Shown here: positions 1 to 5,067 of the stretch, one piece after another | How positions within the stretch are numbered: position 1 is the first letter of the stretch | Layout of the letters: the number at the start of each line of letters is the position of its first letter | DNA from: Desulfobacteraceae bacterium | GTDB lineage: Bacteria > Desulfobacterota > Desulfobacteria > Desulfobacterales > Desulfosalsimonadaceae | DNA length: 5,067 nucleotides | NCBI GenBank assembly: GCA_007136525.1 | Contig: SLGU01000114.1 | Location: 1 to 5,067, forward strand | Direction of reading: 5' to 3' | Notes under the pieces: model-generated | Databases searched by the model: none | What the model was told of the DNA's origin: nothing | Seen by the model: only the letters and a program-made list of their open reading frames with translations | Position numbers and translations under genes: made by a program

Positions 1-1
1 A

Positions 2-436
2 ACCGGCATGCCGATCAACATTAAAAAGGGACAATTCCTTGCGCCCTGGGACATGGAAAATGTTGTCAACAAGGCAAGGGCATCCGGAAACCGCAAGGTA
101 GTTCTGACGGAACGGGGAACCATGTTCGGGTATAACAACCTGATCGTCGACATGAGAAGCATCGGGATCATGAAGAAATTCGGATGCCCGGTCGTTTTTG
201 ACGCCACCCACAGTGTTCAACTCCCCGGCGGCGCCGGATGCGCCTCCTCCGGACAGCGCGAACACGTTCCGGCGCTGGCCCGCGCTGCCCTTGCAGCAGG
301 CGCGGACGCTATTTTTCTTGAAGTTCACCCCGACCCGGACAGCGCTCTTTGCGACGGGCCCAACAGCATGCCCTTGAATGCCGTTGAAATTCTTTTAAAA
401 GACCTTTGCGCTGTCAACAGCGCGTTAAAGCGATAA
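2..436 (+). CDS. kdsA: KDO-8-phosphate synthase, C-terminal part (5' end outside window)
   Basis: KdsA condenses phosphoenolpyruvate with D-arabinose 5-phosphate to give 3-deoxy-D-manno-octulosonate 8-phosphate, the committed step to the KDO sugar of LPS, in the cytoplasm. The frame is open to the left edge, so the ATG at 8 is an internal methionine and not the start; about 145 residues are visible of a family usually near 270-280. Family landmarks appear in order: the [11 protein letters not shown] block, [52 protein letters not shown], then FLEVHPDPD and CDGPNSMPL near the end. The His in DATHS, the Glu in FLE and the Asp in CDG match the metal-site positions of metal-dependent family members. 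The N-terminal Cys/Asn that separates metal-dependent from metal-independent enzymes lies outside the window, so the class cannot be assigned. The gene ends with TAA and is followed by a 232-nt gap before kdsC. Identification is very secure. Confidence 0.96.
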   Translation, partial: TGMPINIKKGQFLAPWDMENVVNKARASGNRKVVLTERGTMFGYNNLIVDMRSIGIMKKFGCPVVFDATHSVQLPGGAGCASSGQREHVPALARAALAAGADAIFLEVHPDPDSALCDGPNSMPLNAVEILLKDLCAVNSALKR

Positions 437-478
437 AAATATCCGTACAGTAAAATGAATTATCGAATGATGAACCCG

Positions 479-504
479 TTAAAGTCGAGATCAGACGACT
501 TTGA
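479..504. repeat. Short hairpin abutting the large palindrome
   Basis: AAAGTCG (481-487) and CGACTTT (496-502) are a perfect 7-bp inverted repeat with an 8-nt loop. A G-U pair (480/503) and a T-A pair (479/504) extend it. It shares its right arm with the left tip of the 127-bp palindrome, so the two folds are mutually exclusive. It sits about 45 nt after the kdsA stop, but no T-run follows it, so it does not look like a standard Rho-independent terminator. It could be part of the repeat element or an old insertion-site feature. Confidence 0.4.
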
Positions 505-620
505 AAAAAGTCCAAAATCAAGGATTGCGCAATTGTTGAAGAAGTGAGCGTACTTAGCCGTACGTGAGATTCTTCGAAAATTGCGCGTAACGCAGATATT
601 GGACTTTTTGCGAAATCGTC
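494..620. repeat. 127-bp imperfect palindrome, MITE/REP-like element
   Basis: Nearly the whole stretch folds back on itself. The outer arms, 494-514 and 600-620, pair at 18 of 21 positions plus one G-U; they start with GACGA and contain AAAAAGTCCA / TGGACTTTTT. The inner arms contain a perfect 8-bp match, GCGCAATT (527-534) with AATTGCGC (579-586), then TTGAAGAA (536-543) with TTCTTCGA (570-577) including one G-U. The tip is CGTAC (549-553) with GTACG (560-564) around a 6-nt loop. Unpaired interior positions lie near 515-525 and 588-599. The left tip has its own nested hairpin, GACTTT-GAAA-AAAGTC (497-512). It contains no plausible gene; a short minus-strand reading frame crosses it but has no family character. 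The design suits a non-autonomous palindromic repeat. No clear target-site duplication is seen at its flanks. Transcribed, it would form a long hairpin between kdsA and kdsC. Confidence 0.8.
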
Positions 621-631
621 ACCGAATAACC

Positions 632-661
632 GTGTCAAACCGCTTATGAATGTATTATATT
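632..661 (+). promoter_or_regulatory. Candidate sigma-70-type promoter for kdsC
   Basis: GTGTCA (632-637) matches the -35 consensus at 4 of 6 positions, and TATATT (656-661) matches the -10 consensus at 5 of 6, with an 18-nt spacer. An overlapping alternative -10 is TATTAT (653-658). Transcription would start at about 665-669, on or next to the kdsC ATG, giving a leaderless or near-leaderless message. The region is the only AT-rich gap in the window and follows the palindrome directly. AT-rich sequence makes chance matches common, so this is tentative. No sigma-54 GG-N10-GC pattern was seen in the gap. Confidence 0.25.
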
Positions 662-668
662 TTTAACT

Positions 669-1184
669 ATGACTGACATCAGGCTTGCCAGGATCAAATT
701 GCTGCTGATGGATGTGGATGGCGTTCTGACCGACGGGTCCATCGCTTATACGGGCGACGACATGCAAACCATGATTTTCAATGTAAAGGATGGTTTCGGA
801 CTCAGAATACTCATGGGTGCAGGCATTGTTGCCGGGGTAATAACCGGCCGAAAATCAAGCGCTCTTTCCCGCAGGATGCGGGAACTGGGCGTCGGGTTTT
901 GCTTTGACGGGGTTGCTGACAAGGTTCCCGTATTGAACCGGATACTTCAGGAAACGGGATGCCGCGCTGAAGAAACAGCTTACATCGGCGATGACCTGCC
1001 GGATCTATCGATCATGAAAATGGTGGGCGTACCCATTGCCGTGGCGGACGCAGTCCCCGAAATCCAGGAGTGCGCTGCGATTATAACCGTGAAGCCCGGT
1101 GGGAAAGGCGCTGTGAGGGAAATATGTGACGCCATACTTCAGGCCAAAGGGCTCTGGACGGACCTTTTAGAAAAGTGGCAATAG
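669..1184 (+). CDS. kdsC: KDO-8-phosphate phosphatase (HAD superfamily)
   Basis: KdsC hydrolyses KDO-8-phosphate, the KdsA product, to KDO and phosphate in the cytoplasm. At 171 residues it has the usual length of this cap-less HAD phosphatase, which forms tetramers in known members. HAD motif I is MDVDGVLTDG with the nucleophile Asp15 and acid/base Asp17; motif II is the Thr59 of ITGR; motif III is Lys85 in VADKVP; motif IV is GDDLPD with Asp108/Asp109. The C-terminal tail carries the GGKGAVREICDAIL segment typical of KdsC. All catalytic residues are present. The ATG at 669 leaves a short N-terminus before motif I, as in relatives, so the start is well placed; yet the upstream bases (TATATTTTTAACT) contain no Shine-Dalgarno sequence. 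The 3' end overlaps lptC by 10 nt. MurNAc-6-P or other C0 HAD phosphatases are alternatives, but the LPS context strongly favours KdsC. Confidence 0.95.
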   Translation: MTDIRLARIKLLLMDVDGVLTDGSIAYTGDDMQTMIFNVKDGFGLRILMGAGIVAGVITGRKSSALSRRMRELGVGFCFDGVADKVPVLNRILQETGCRAEETAYIGDDLPDLSIMKMVGVPIAVADAVPEIQECAAIITVKPGGKGAVREICDAILQAKGLWTDLLEKWQ

Positions 1185-1768
1185 TCTCCCCAAAAAAGCA
1201 TACCGGAACAAGGCGCATCAGAACGGTGCTCCTGCTGGGCATCATCCTCGTTACCGGTATTCTGGCCGGGATCTTTTTTAACTACCGGTATTGGGACGGG
1301 CCTTCAGAAAAACCGGACCCCCCGGAAGAAACCGACGCAACGTTCACCATCAGCCGGTTTGAGCATACCGCGATGAAAGACGGTGAAACGCAATGGACAC
1401 TTAAAGCGGATTCGGCAAAGCTTTTTTCAGAAAACCGGAAAGCCGTATTAGACCATGTTGAAACGGAATTCTTTACTGATGGCGGCGAGCGTATCCGGAT
1501 GAGGGCAGACAATGGTGAATTGGACATGGCCTCTAAAAATGTAAGGGCCTGGAACCAGGTTGTCGTCATCCATCCTGAATACAGGCTGACGACCGAAACC
1601 TTGAATTATCATTACGACTCCCGTATAATGATCATAGATGCACCGCTGGAAATTGAAGGGGCACGCCTGCTGTTCAGGGCGGATTCCGGGTATTTTGAAA
1701 TGGACGCTCAGACAGCAAGATTCGAAGGGAACGTAGAAGGCTGGTTTAATGAAACAATTCTTCCATAA
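1175..1768 (+). CDS. lptC: LPS export system inner-membrane protein LptC
   Basis: LptC is a bitopic inner-membrane protein that joins the LptB2FG transporter and passes LPS to LptA in the periplasm. The 197-residue product matches the family length (about 190). A basic N-terminus (KKHTGTRRIR, residues 7-16) precedes one hydrophobic helix at about 17-35. A Pro/Glu-rich stretch follows (43-54), then a periplasmic beta-rich LptC/DUF1239 domain from about 56, beginning FTISRFEHTAMKDGETQW and running through repeated strand-like segments (LDHVETEFF, GELDMASKNVRAWNQVVV, ARLLFRADSGYFEMDAQTARFEGNVEGW). The start is GTG at 1175, inside the end of kdsC; no ATG exists nearby. A later GTG (residue 18) would remove the positive charges that orient the helix, so 1175 is preferred. 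No good Shine-Dalgarno sequence is seen, and translation is probably coupled to kdsC. The 3' end overlaps lptA by 20 nt. LptC is weakly conserved, so the call rests on topology, fold pattern and neighbours. Confidence 0.88.
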   Translation: MAIVSPKKHTGTRRIRTVLLLGIILVTGILAGIFFNYRYWDGPSEKPDPPEETDATFTISRFEHTAMKDGETQWTLKADSAKLFSENRKAVLDHVETEFFTDGGERIRMRADNGELDMASKNVRAWNQVVVIHPEYRLTTETLNYHYDSRIMIIDAPLEIEGARLLFRADSGYFEMDAQTARFEGNVEGWFNETILP

Positions 1769-2348
1769 AATTTTTTCCTTTCGCGCTTCTGAAGGATTAG
1801 CTGTCGTTTTAACCGGATTTATCCTGTTTTTTTCAACTGCAGCCGCCGACCGGGCGCACGGCATGACGGTAGACGGTGAATCAAGGGTCCATGTTACAGC
1901 GGATCGCCTTGTATCCAGGCAGGCTGATCGGGTCGTGGAATTCTCCGGCAATGTCCGTGCCACCCAGGCGGGCACGATCATCACTGCCGATACCCTGACG
2001 ATCGTTTTCAGGGACGGCGCCCGACCTCCGGCGGAAGCAGACGATCGGGCGGATTCCCTTGAAAAACTGTCAGCGGCCGGCAACGTTCATATTCTCCATG
2101 AGAATTGGGAAGCCTCCTGCGACGAGGCAATATACACGTCATCCGACGAACTGCTGGTGCTCATGGGAGACAACGTCGAGATCAAAGAAGCGGGCCGGTC
2201 CATATCGGGCCGGGAGGTCGTGTTCAACAGGCAAACCGGTGAAATTAGCGTGAGTGGAAAGGCCGGAACGCGCGTGGAGGCAATCTTCGATTACACAGGG
2301 GAGACAGGGGTTCTTCCCGGCACGATCAACCGGGAAGGCGGCAGATAA
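1749..2348 (+). CDS. lptA: LPS transport periplasmic bridge protein LptA
   Basis: LptA polymerises into the beta-jellyroll bridge that carries LPS across the periplasm between LptC and the outer-membrane LptDE. The product has 199 residues. A Sec signal peptide is visible: basic start (MKQFFHK), hydrophobic core at about 17-33 (LAVVLTGFILFFSTAAA), with cleavage plausible after AAA (33) or near AHG (36-38). The mature part is an OstA/LptA domain, recognisable from VHVTADRLVSRQADRVVEFSGNVRATQAGTIITADTLTIVF (about 47-87) and later repeats of the same strand pattern (LSAAGNVHIL, EAIYTSSDELLVLMGDNVEI, ISGREVVFNRQTGEI). GAAGG at 1736-1740, 8 nt before the ATG, is a fair Shine-Dalgarno sequence and lies inside lptC, whose end overlaps this gene by 20 nt. 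The order lptC-lptA-lptB is standard, which supports the assignment over other OstA-domain proteins. Confidence 0.93.
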   Translation: MKQFFHKIFSFRASEGLAVVLTGFILFFSTAAADRAHGMTVDGESRVHVTADRLVSRQADRVVEFSGNVRATQAGTIITADTLTIVFRDGARPPAEADDRADSLEKLSAAGNVHILHENWEASCDEAIYTSSDELLVLMGDNVEIKEAGRSISGREVVFNRQTGEISVSGKAGTRVEAIFDYTGETGVLPGTINREGGR

Positions 2349-2356
2349 CATTCGCA

Positions 2357-3079
2357 ATGACCACTCTTTCGCTTCAAAAGCTTGTTAAAAAATACCAGAA
2401 AAGAAAGGTTGTCGACGGGGTTGACCTTGAAATAGACAGCGGCGAGGTTGTCGGGCTGCTCGGACCCAACGGAGCAGGGAAAACCACAACGTTTTACATG
2501 ACCGTTGGCATGATCCGGCCTGACAGCGGCGGGGTATTTCTCGACAGTGATGAAATCACCCATTACCCCATGTACCTGCGCGCAAGAAAAGGGGTCGGGT
2601 ATCTTCCCCAGGAGGCGTCGGTTTTTAAAAAACTGACCGTTTGGGAAAATCTCATGACGATTATCGAGACCCTTCCGATTTCCGGCAGAGACCAGGCGGA
2701 TAAAGCGGACGCACTGCTCGGAGAACTTGGCATCGCGCATCTCAGAAACCAGAAAGCCGCCGTGCTTTCAGGCGGTGAAAGACGAAGGCTGGAGATCAGC
2801 CGCGCGCTTGCAACGGATCCCGCTTTTATCCTGCTCGACGAGCCGTTTGCCGGAATCGATCCGCTTGCTGTGATTGACATTCAGAATATTATTTTTCACC
2901 TTTCCAGGCGGGGAATCGGTGTACTGATATCGGATCATAATGTCAGGGAAACACTGGGTGTCTGCAACAAGGCCTATATTTTAAACAATGGCCGGGTGAT
3001 CGAATCCGGATCACCTGAAAAAATCGCCAGCAGCCCGACCGCTCGTGAAATTTACCTTGGGAACCGGTTTACACTTTGA
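2357..3079 (+). CDS. lptB: LPS export ABC transporter ATPase LptB
   Basis: LptB is the cytoplasmic ATPase dimer that powers extraction of LPS from the inner membrane with LptF and LptG, which are not in this window. The 240-residue length matches the family. Motifs in order: Walker A GPNGAGKTT (36-44, Lys42), Q-loop YLPQEASVF (Gln85), ABC signature LSGGERRRLEISRAL (137-151), Walker B FILLDEP (157-163) with catalytic Glu162, D-loop AGIDP (165-169), and the switch His194 in SDHNVRET. The ERRRLEISRAL signature, the PQEASVFKKLTVWEN Q-loop region and the SDHNVRETL switch are characteristic of LptB rather than of amino-acid or lipid ABC ATPases. The ATG lies 8 nt after the lptA stop without a strong Shine-Dalgarno sequence; a purine-rich GGCGGCAGA lies rather far upstream. 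The stop codon is shared with or abuts the rpoN start. Very secure. Confidence 0.97.
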   Translation: MTTLSLQKLVKKYQKRKVVDGVDLEIDSGEVVGLLGPNGAGKTTTFYMTVGMIRPDSGGVFLDSDEITHYPMYLRARKGVGYLPQEASVFKKLTVWENLMTIIETLPISGRDQADKADALLGELGIAHLRNQKAAVLSGGERRRLEISRALATDPAFILLDEPFAGIDPLAVIDIQNIIFHLSRRGIGVLISDHNVRETLGVCNKAYILNNGRVIESGSPEKIASSPTAREIYLGNRFTL

Positions 3080-3081
3080 AT

Positions 3082-4509
3082 ATGGCATTTGAACTTCAAC
3101 AGAACCTGAAACTGCAGCAGCAGCTGGTCATGACGCCACAGCTCCAGATGGCGATCAAACTGCTGCAACTGTCCCGCCTTGAGCTCGTTCAAATGGTCCG
3201 CCAGGAAATGGAAAACAATCCGACACTGGAAGAGACCGAAAATGTCGAGCCTGCAGAAGAGCTGCAGGAACCCGCCGTAGAAGCGGCGCCCAACTCGGAA
3301 GTCACTATATCTGAAAAATTCGATGAACGCCTGGACTGGCATCATTACATGGACGAATACAGCTCTACCGGAAAGGTTCATTTTGAGTCTGAAACCAGGG
3401 AATCACCCAACTACGAGGCTTTTACTTCCAGCAAGGCCACGCTTGCCGACCACCTCCGGTGGCAGCTTCTGATGACGCAGCCCTCATCCGAAGAAGAAAT
3501 GATCGGGAGCATGATCATCGGCAATTTGAACAAGTTCGGATTCATGGCGGACAGCATACCGGAAATCGCTGAAAATGCAGGCGTTTCCGTGGATATGGTC
3601 GAAGCGGTGCTCTTGCGGATGCAGGACTTTGACCCCCCCGGCATTTGCGCGCGGAGCCTGGGCGAATCGCTGTTGATACAGGCCAGGCAGCTCGGCATCG
3701 ATACGCCCCTGATCACCGGATTAATTTCCAATCACATGAAAAACCTCGAAAACAAGCGGTATTCCATAATTGCCAAGGAACTGAAGACCAGTGTCAATGC
3801 GATTATTGCTGCAGTTGAAATAATCCGCACTCTGGATCCCCGCCCCGCCGACCGGTACGGCGATGAGGAAGAGCAGATCTACATACTTCCGGATGTATAT
3901 GTCCGGAAAGACGGCGATGAATATGTTGTTTTTCTCAGTGACGACGACATACCGCAGCTTCATATCAGCAGCTATTACAAAAATGCCGTCCGCAAGGGGG
4001 AGCGGATCAACCGGGAAACCCGGTCTTACCTTAAGGACCGTCTTCGTTCAGCAGAATGGCTGATTAAAAGTATTCAGCAGCGCAAGAAAACCATTTTCAA
4101 CGTTATGACCAGCATTGTCAAATTCCAACGCGATTTTTTCGACTTTGGGATCGCCAACCTTAAACCCATGGTGCTGCGTGATGTCGCGGAAGATATCCAG
4201 ATGCATGAATCAACGATCAGCCGGGTAACCACAAACAAGTATGCCCATACACCTCACGGCATCTTTGAACTGAAGTTTTTTTTCAACAGTTCCATTAACC
4301 GCTCCAACGGCGAAACCATTGCTTCAGCCTCGGTTCAGGAGGAAATCCGCAGGATCGTTTCAATCGAGAACCCCAGAAAACCGTTCAGTGATCAGAAAAT
4401 ATCCGATCAACTGGTCAGTCAATCAGGGATAGAGATAGCCCGGCGCACGATCGCCAAATACAGGGAGATGATGGGCATTCTGCCATCAAGTAAACGCAAA
4501 CAACTATAA
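3082..4509 (+). CDS. rpoN: RNA polymerase sigma-54 factor RpoN
   Basis: RpoN directs RNA polymerase to -24/-12 promoters that need an AAA+ activator to open. From the ATG at 3082 the protein has 475 residues, typical for the family. Region I is the Gln/Leu-rich activator-response segment (1-47: LQQNLKLQQQLVMTPQLQMAIKLLQ). An acidic region II follows (about 48-105, EETENVEPAEELQE and onward), then the core-binding domain (about 110-305). The helix-turn-helix holds MHESTISRVTTNKYAHTPHG (about 374-393), and the RpoN box ARRTIAKYRE (453-462) recognises the -24 element. All regions are present. A TTG at 3076 would give two more residues and overlap the lptB stop as TTGA. Homologues begin like MA-x-EL-x-Q, so 3082 is preferred, 2 nt after the lptB stop. 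Neither start has a clear Shine-Dalgarno sequence, so translation is probably coupled to lptB. The lptB-rpoN-hpf order is common in proteobacteria. Confidence 0.96.
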   Translation: MAFELQQNLKLQQQLVMTPQLQMAIKLLQLSRLELVQMVRQEMENNPTLEETENVEPAEELQEPAVEAAPNSEVTISEKFDERLDWHHYMDEYSSTGKVHFESETRESPNYEAFTSSKATLADHLRWQLLMTQPSSEEEMIGSMIIGNLNKFGFMADSIPEIAENAGVSVDMVEAVLLRMQDFDPPGICARSLGESLLIQARQLGIDTPLITGLISNHMKNLENKRYSIIAKELKTSVNAIIAAVEIIRTLDPRPADRYGDEEEQIYILPDVYVRKDGDEYVVFLSDDDIPQLHISSYYKNAVRKGERINRETRSYLKDRLRSAEWLIKSIQQRKKTIFNVMTSIVKFQRDFFDFGIANLKPMVLRDVAEDIQMHESTISRVTTNKYAHTPHGIFELKFFFNSSINRSNGETIASASVQEEIRRIVSIENPRKPFSDQKISDQLVSQSGIEIARRTIAKYREMMGILPSSKRKQL

Positions 4510-4514
4510 GGAGG
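4508..4514 (+). promoter_or_regulatory. Strong Shine-Dalgarno sequence for hpf
   Basis: AAGGAGG overlaps the last two bases of the rpoN stop codon and lies 9 nt before the hpf ATG. It is the best ribosome-binding site in the window and contrasts with the weak or absent sites before kdsC, lptC, lptB and rpoN. It would allow hpf to be translated independently of, and at a higher level than, rpoN on the shared message. Confidence 0.85.
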
Positions 4515-4523
4515 CAGGGACCT

Positions 4524-5048
4524 ATGCAAACTTCGGTAACCTTCAAGAACCTCGAACCCTCCGATTCACTGAAGGACTATGTCACCAACAAACTCAACCG
4601 CATGGACAAGCTGATGGACAACACTGCAGAGGCCCAGGTTGTCTTAAGTGTTGAAAAAATTCGCCATTACACCGAAATCCGCCTGAAGGGGGACCGATTG
4701 AACATCGTGTGCCGGGAAAAAGCAAGCGATATGTATTCCGCCATAGACCTGGCCCTTGACAAACTCGAAAAACAGCTGAAAAAACAAAAGGAAAAAATCA
4801 AGAATCACCGCCAGAGCAAGGGGGGTGAATCCGTAAGGGATATGAATCCAGGTGCTGAACTGGAAATTGAAACACCCGAAATCCATATTCAAAGCATCGA
4901 ATACAAACCAATGGATATCGAGGAAGCCAGCATGCAGCTGGAACTGACGTCCGACAACTTTCTGGTGTTTACAAACGCCCGGACCAACCGGGTCAACGTT
5001 CTTTATCGACGTAAAAACGGGGATTTAGGGCTTATTGAACCCCTTTGA
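4524..5048 (+). CDS. hpf: Ribosome hibernation-promoting factor, long form (HPF/YfiA family)
   Basis: HPF binds the 30S decoding site and inactivates ribosomes in stationary phase or starvation. The 174-residue product is the long form. Residues 1 to about 96 are the S30AE domain (MQTSVTFKNLEPSDSLKDYVTNKL, then VVLSVEKIRHYTEIRLKGDRLNIVCREKASDMYSAIDLALDKLEKQLKKQKEKIK), with the basic, Lys-rich C-terminal helix. A linker of about 20 residues follows. Residues about 117-174 are the C-terminal dimerisation domain seen in long HPFs, with YKPMDIEEASMQLELTSDNFLVFTNA and VNVLYRRKNGDLGLIEP. In studied long HPFs this domain joins two 70S ribosomes into a 100S dimer without RMF; the short HPF of enterobacteria lacks it. 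The gene lies 14 nt after rpoN, is probably in the same operon, and has a strong ribosome-binding site. Very secure as a family member. Confidence 0.95.
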   Translation: MQTSVTFKNLEPSDSLKDYVTNKLNRMDKLMDNTAEAQVVLSVEKIRHYTEIRLKGDRLNIVCREKASDMYSAIDLALDKLEKQLKKQKEKIKNHRQSKGGESVRDMNPGAELEIETPEIHIQSIEYKPMDIEEASMQLELTSDNFLVFTNARTNRVNVLYRRKNGDLGLIEPL

Positions 5049-5058
5049 AGCATCTGCG

Positions 5059-5067
5059 ATGATTTCC
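5059..5067 (+). CDS. Possible start of the next gene (three codons only)
   Basis: ATG at 5059 begins a frame reading Met-Ile-Ser to the window edge, 10 nt after the hpf stop. The spacing fits the operon, but only three codons are visible and no clear Shine-Dalgarno sequence precedes the ATG (TGAAG at 5046-5050 is weak). By gene order in other proteobacteria the next gene would often be ptsN or another PTS-related regulator; the sequence itself cannot show this. Confidence 0.25.

Noticed and set aside
414..638. Minus-strand reading frame of 74 codons across the kdsA-kdsC gap
   Set aside because: It exists because the palindrome happens to lack stops in this frame. The protein shows no family motif and overlaps the kdsA end.
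437..668. Rho-independent terminator for kdsA
   Set aside because: Hairpins are present, but none is GC-rich and followed by a T-run in the + direction. The T-run at 605-609 is inside the palindrome arm.
437..668. Small RNA, tRNA, riboswitch or CRISPR in the gap
   Set aside because: No tRNA cloverleaf, no known riboswitch core and no regularly spaced repeats; the palindrome accounts for the structure seen.
1448..2083. Minus-strand reading frame of 211 codons opposite lptC and lptA
   Set aside because: It is long, but it lies antisense to two well-supported genes, has low-complexity Ser/Ala/Arg composition and no recognisable domain. It is a shadow of coding sequence.
2191..2214. Direct repeat CGGGCCGG twice within lptA
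   Set aside because: Short GC-rich codon coincidence within a conserved OstA-domain coding region.
3250..3268. Perfect inverted repeat CCTGCAG-AAGAG-CTGCAGG inside rpoN
   Set aside because: It lies in the acidic, Gln/Glu-rich region II, where repeated GCA/GAG/CAG codons readily create such symmetry. No regulatory context.
4010..4024. Hairpin ACCGGG-AAA-CCCGGT inside rpoN
   Set aside because: The stem is only 6 bp, no T-run follows, and it lies mid-gene; explained by the coding sequence.

Overview
The window is a dense, single-strand cluster for the outer-membrane lipopolysaccharide (LPS) pathway that runs into the rpoN locus of a Gram-negative bacterium. All genes lie on the + strand. In order they are the 3' part of kdsA, kdsC, lptC, lptA, lptB, rpoN and a long-form hpf. 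The last few bases may be the first codons of the next gene. Moderate GC content, kdsA directly before kdsC (where gammaproteobacteria have kdsD), the long HPF and the style of the intergenic palindrome all suggest a deltaproteobacterium (Desulfobacterota, perhaps a Desulfobacteraceae-like sulfate reducer). This placement is inferred from gene order and protein character; no marker gene was compared.

Layout: bases 2-436 hold the C-terminal half of KDO-8-phosphate synthase. Bases 437-668 are the only real intergenic gap. A 127-bp imperfect palindrome (494-620) fills most of it, followed by a short AT-rich stretch that may hold a promoter for kdsC. From 669 to 5048 the genes are tightly packed. 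kdsC and lptC overlap by 10 nt, lptC and lptA by 20 nt, lptA and lptB are 8 nt apart, lptB and rpoN abut or overlap by 4 nt, and rpoN and hpf are 14 nt apart with a strong Shine-Dalgarno sequence. This looks like one translationally coupled operon.

Function: KdsA makes KDO-8-phosphate and KdsC removes the phosphate to give KDO, the first inner-core sugar of LPS. LptC (inner-membrane anchor), LptA (periplasmic bridge) and LptB (cytoplasmic ATPase) are three parts of the machine that moves finished LPS to the outer membrane. RpoN is sigma-54, and HPF is the ribosome-hibernation factor commonly encoded next to it.

I found no undescribed system among the genes: all seven are recognisable housekeeping families with their key residues intact. 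The least explained element is the palindromic repeat between kdsA and kdsC. The next is the unusual kdsC start, which has no Shine-Dalgarno sequence and a possible -10 element immediately upstream.
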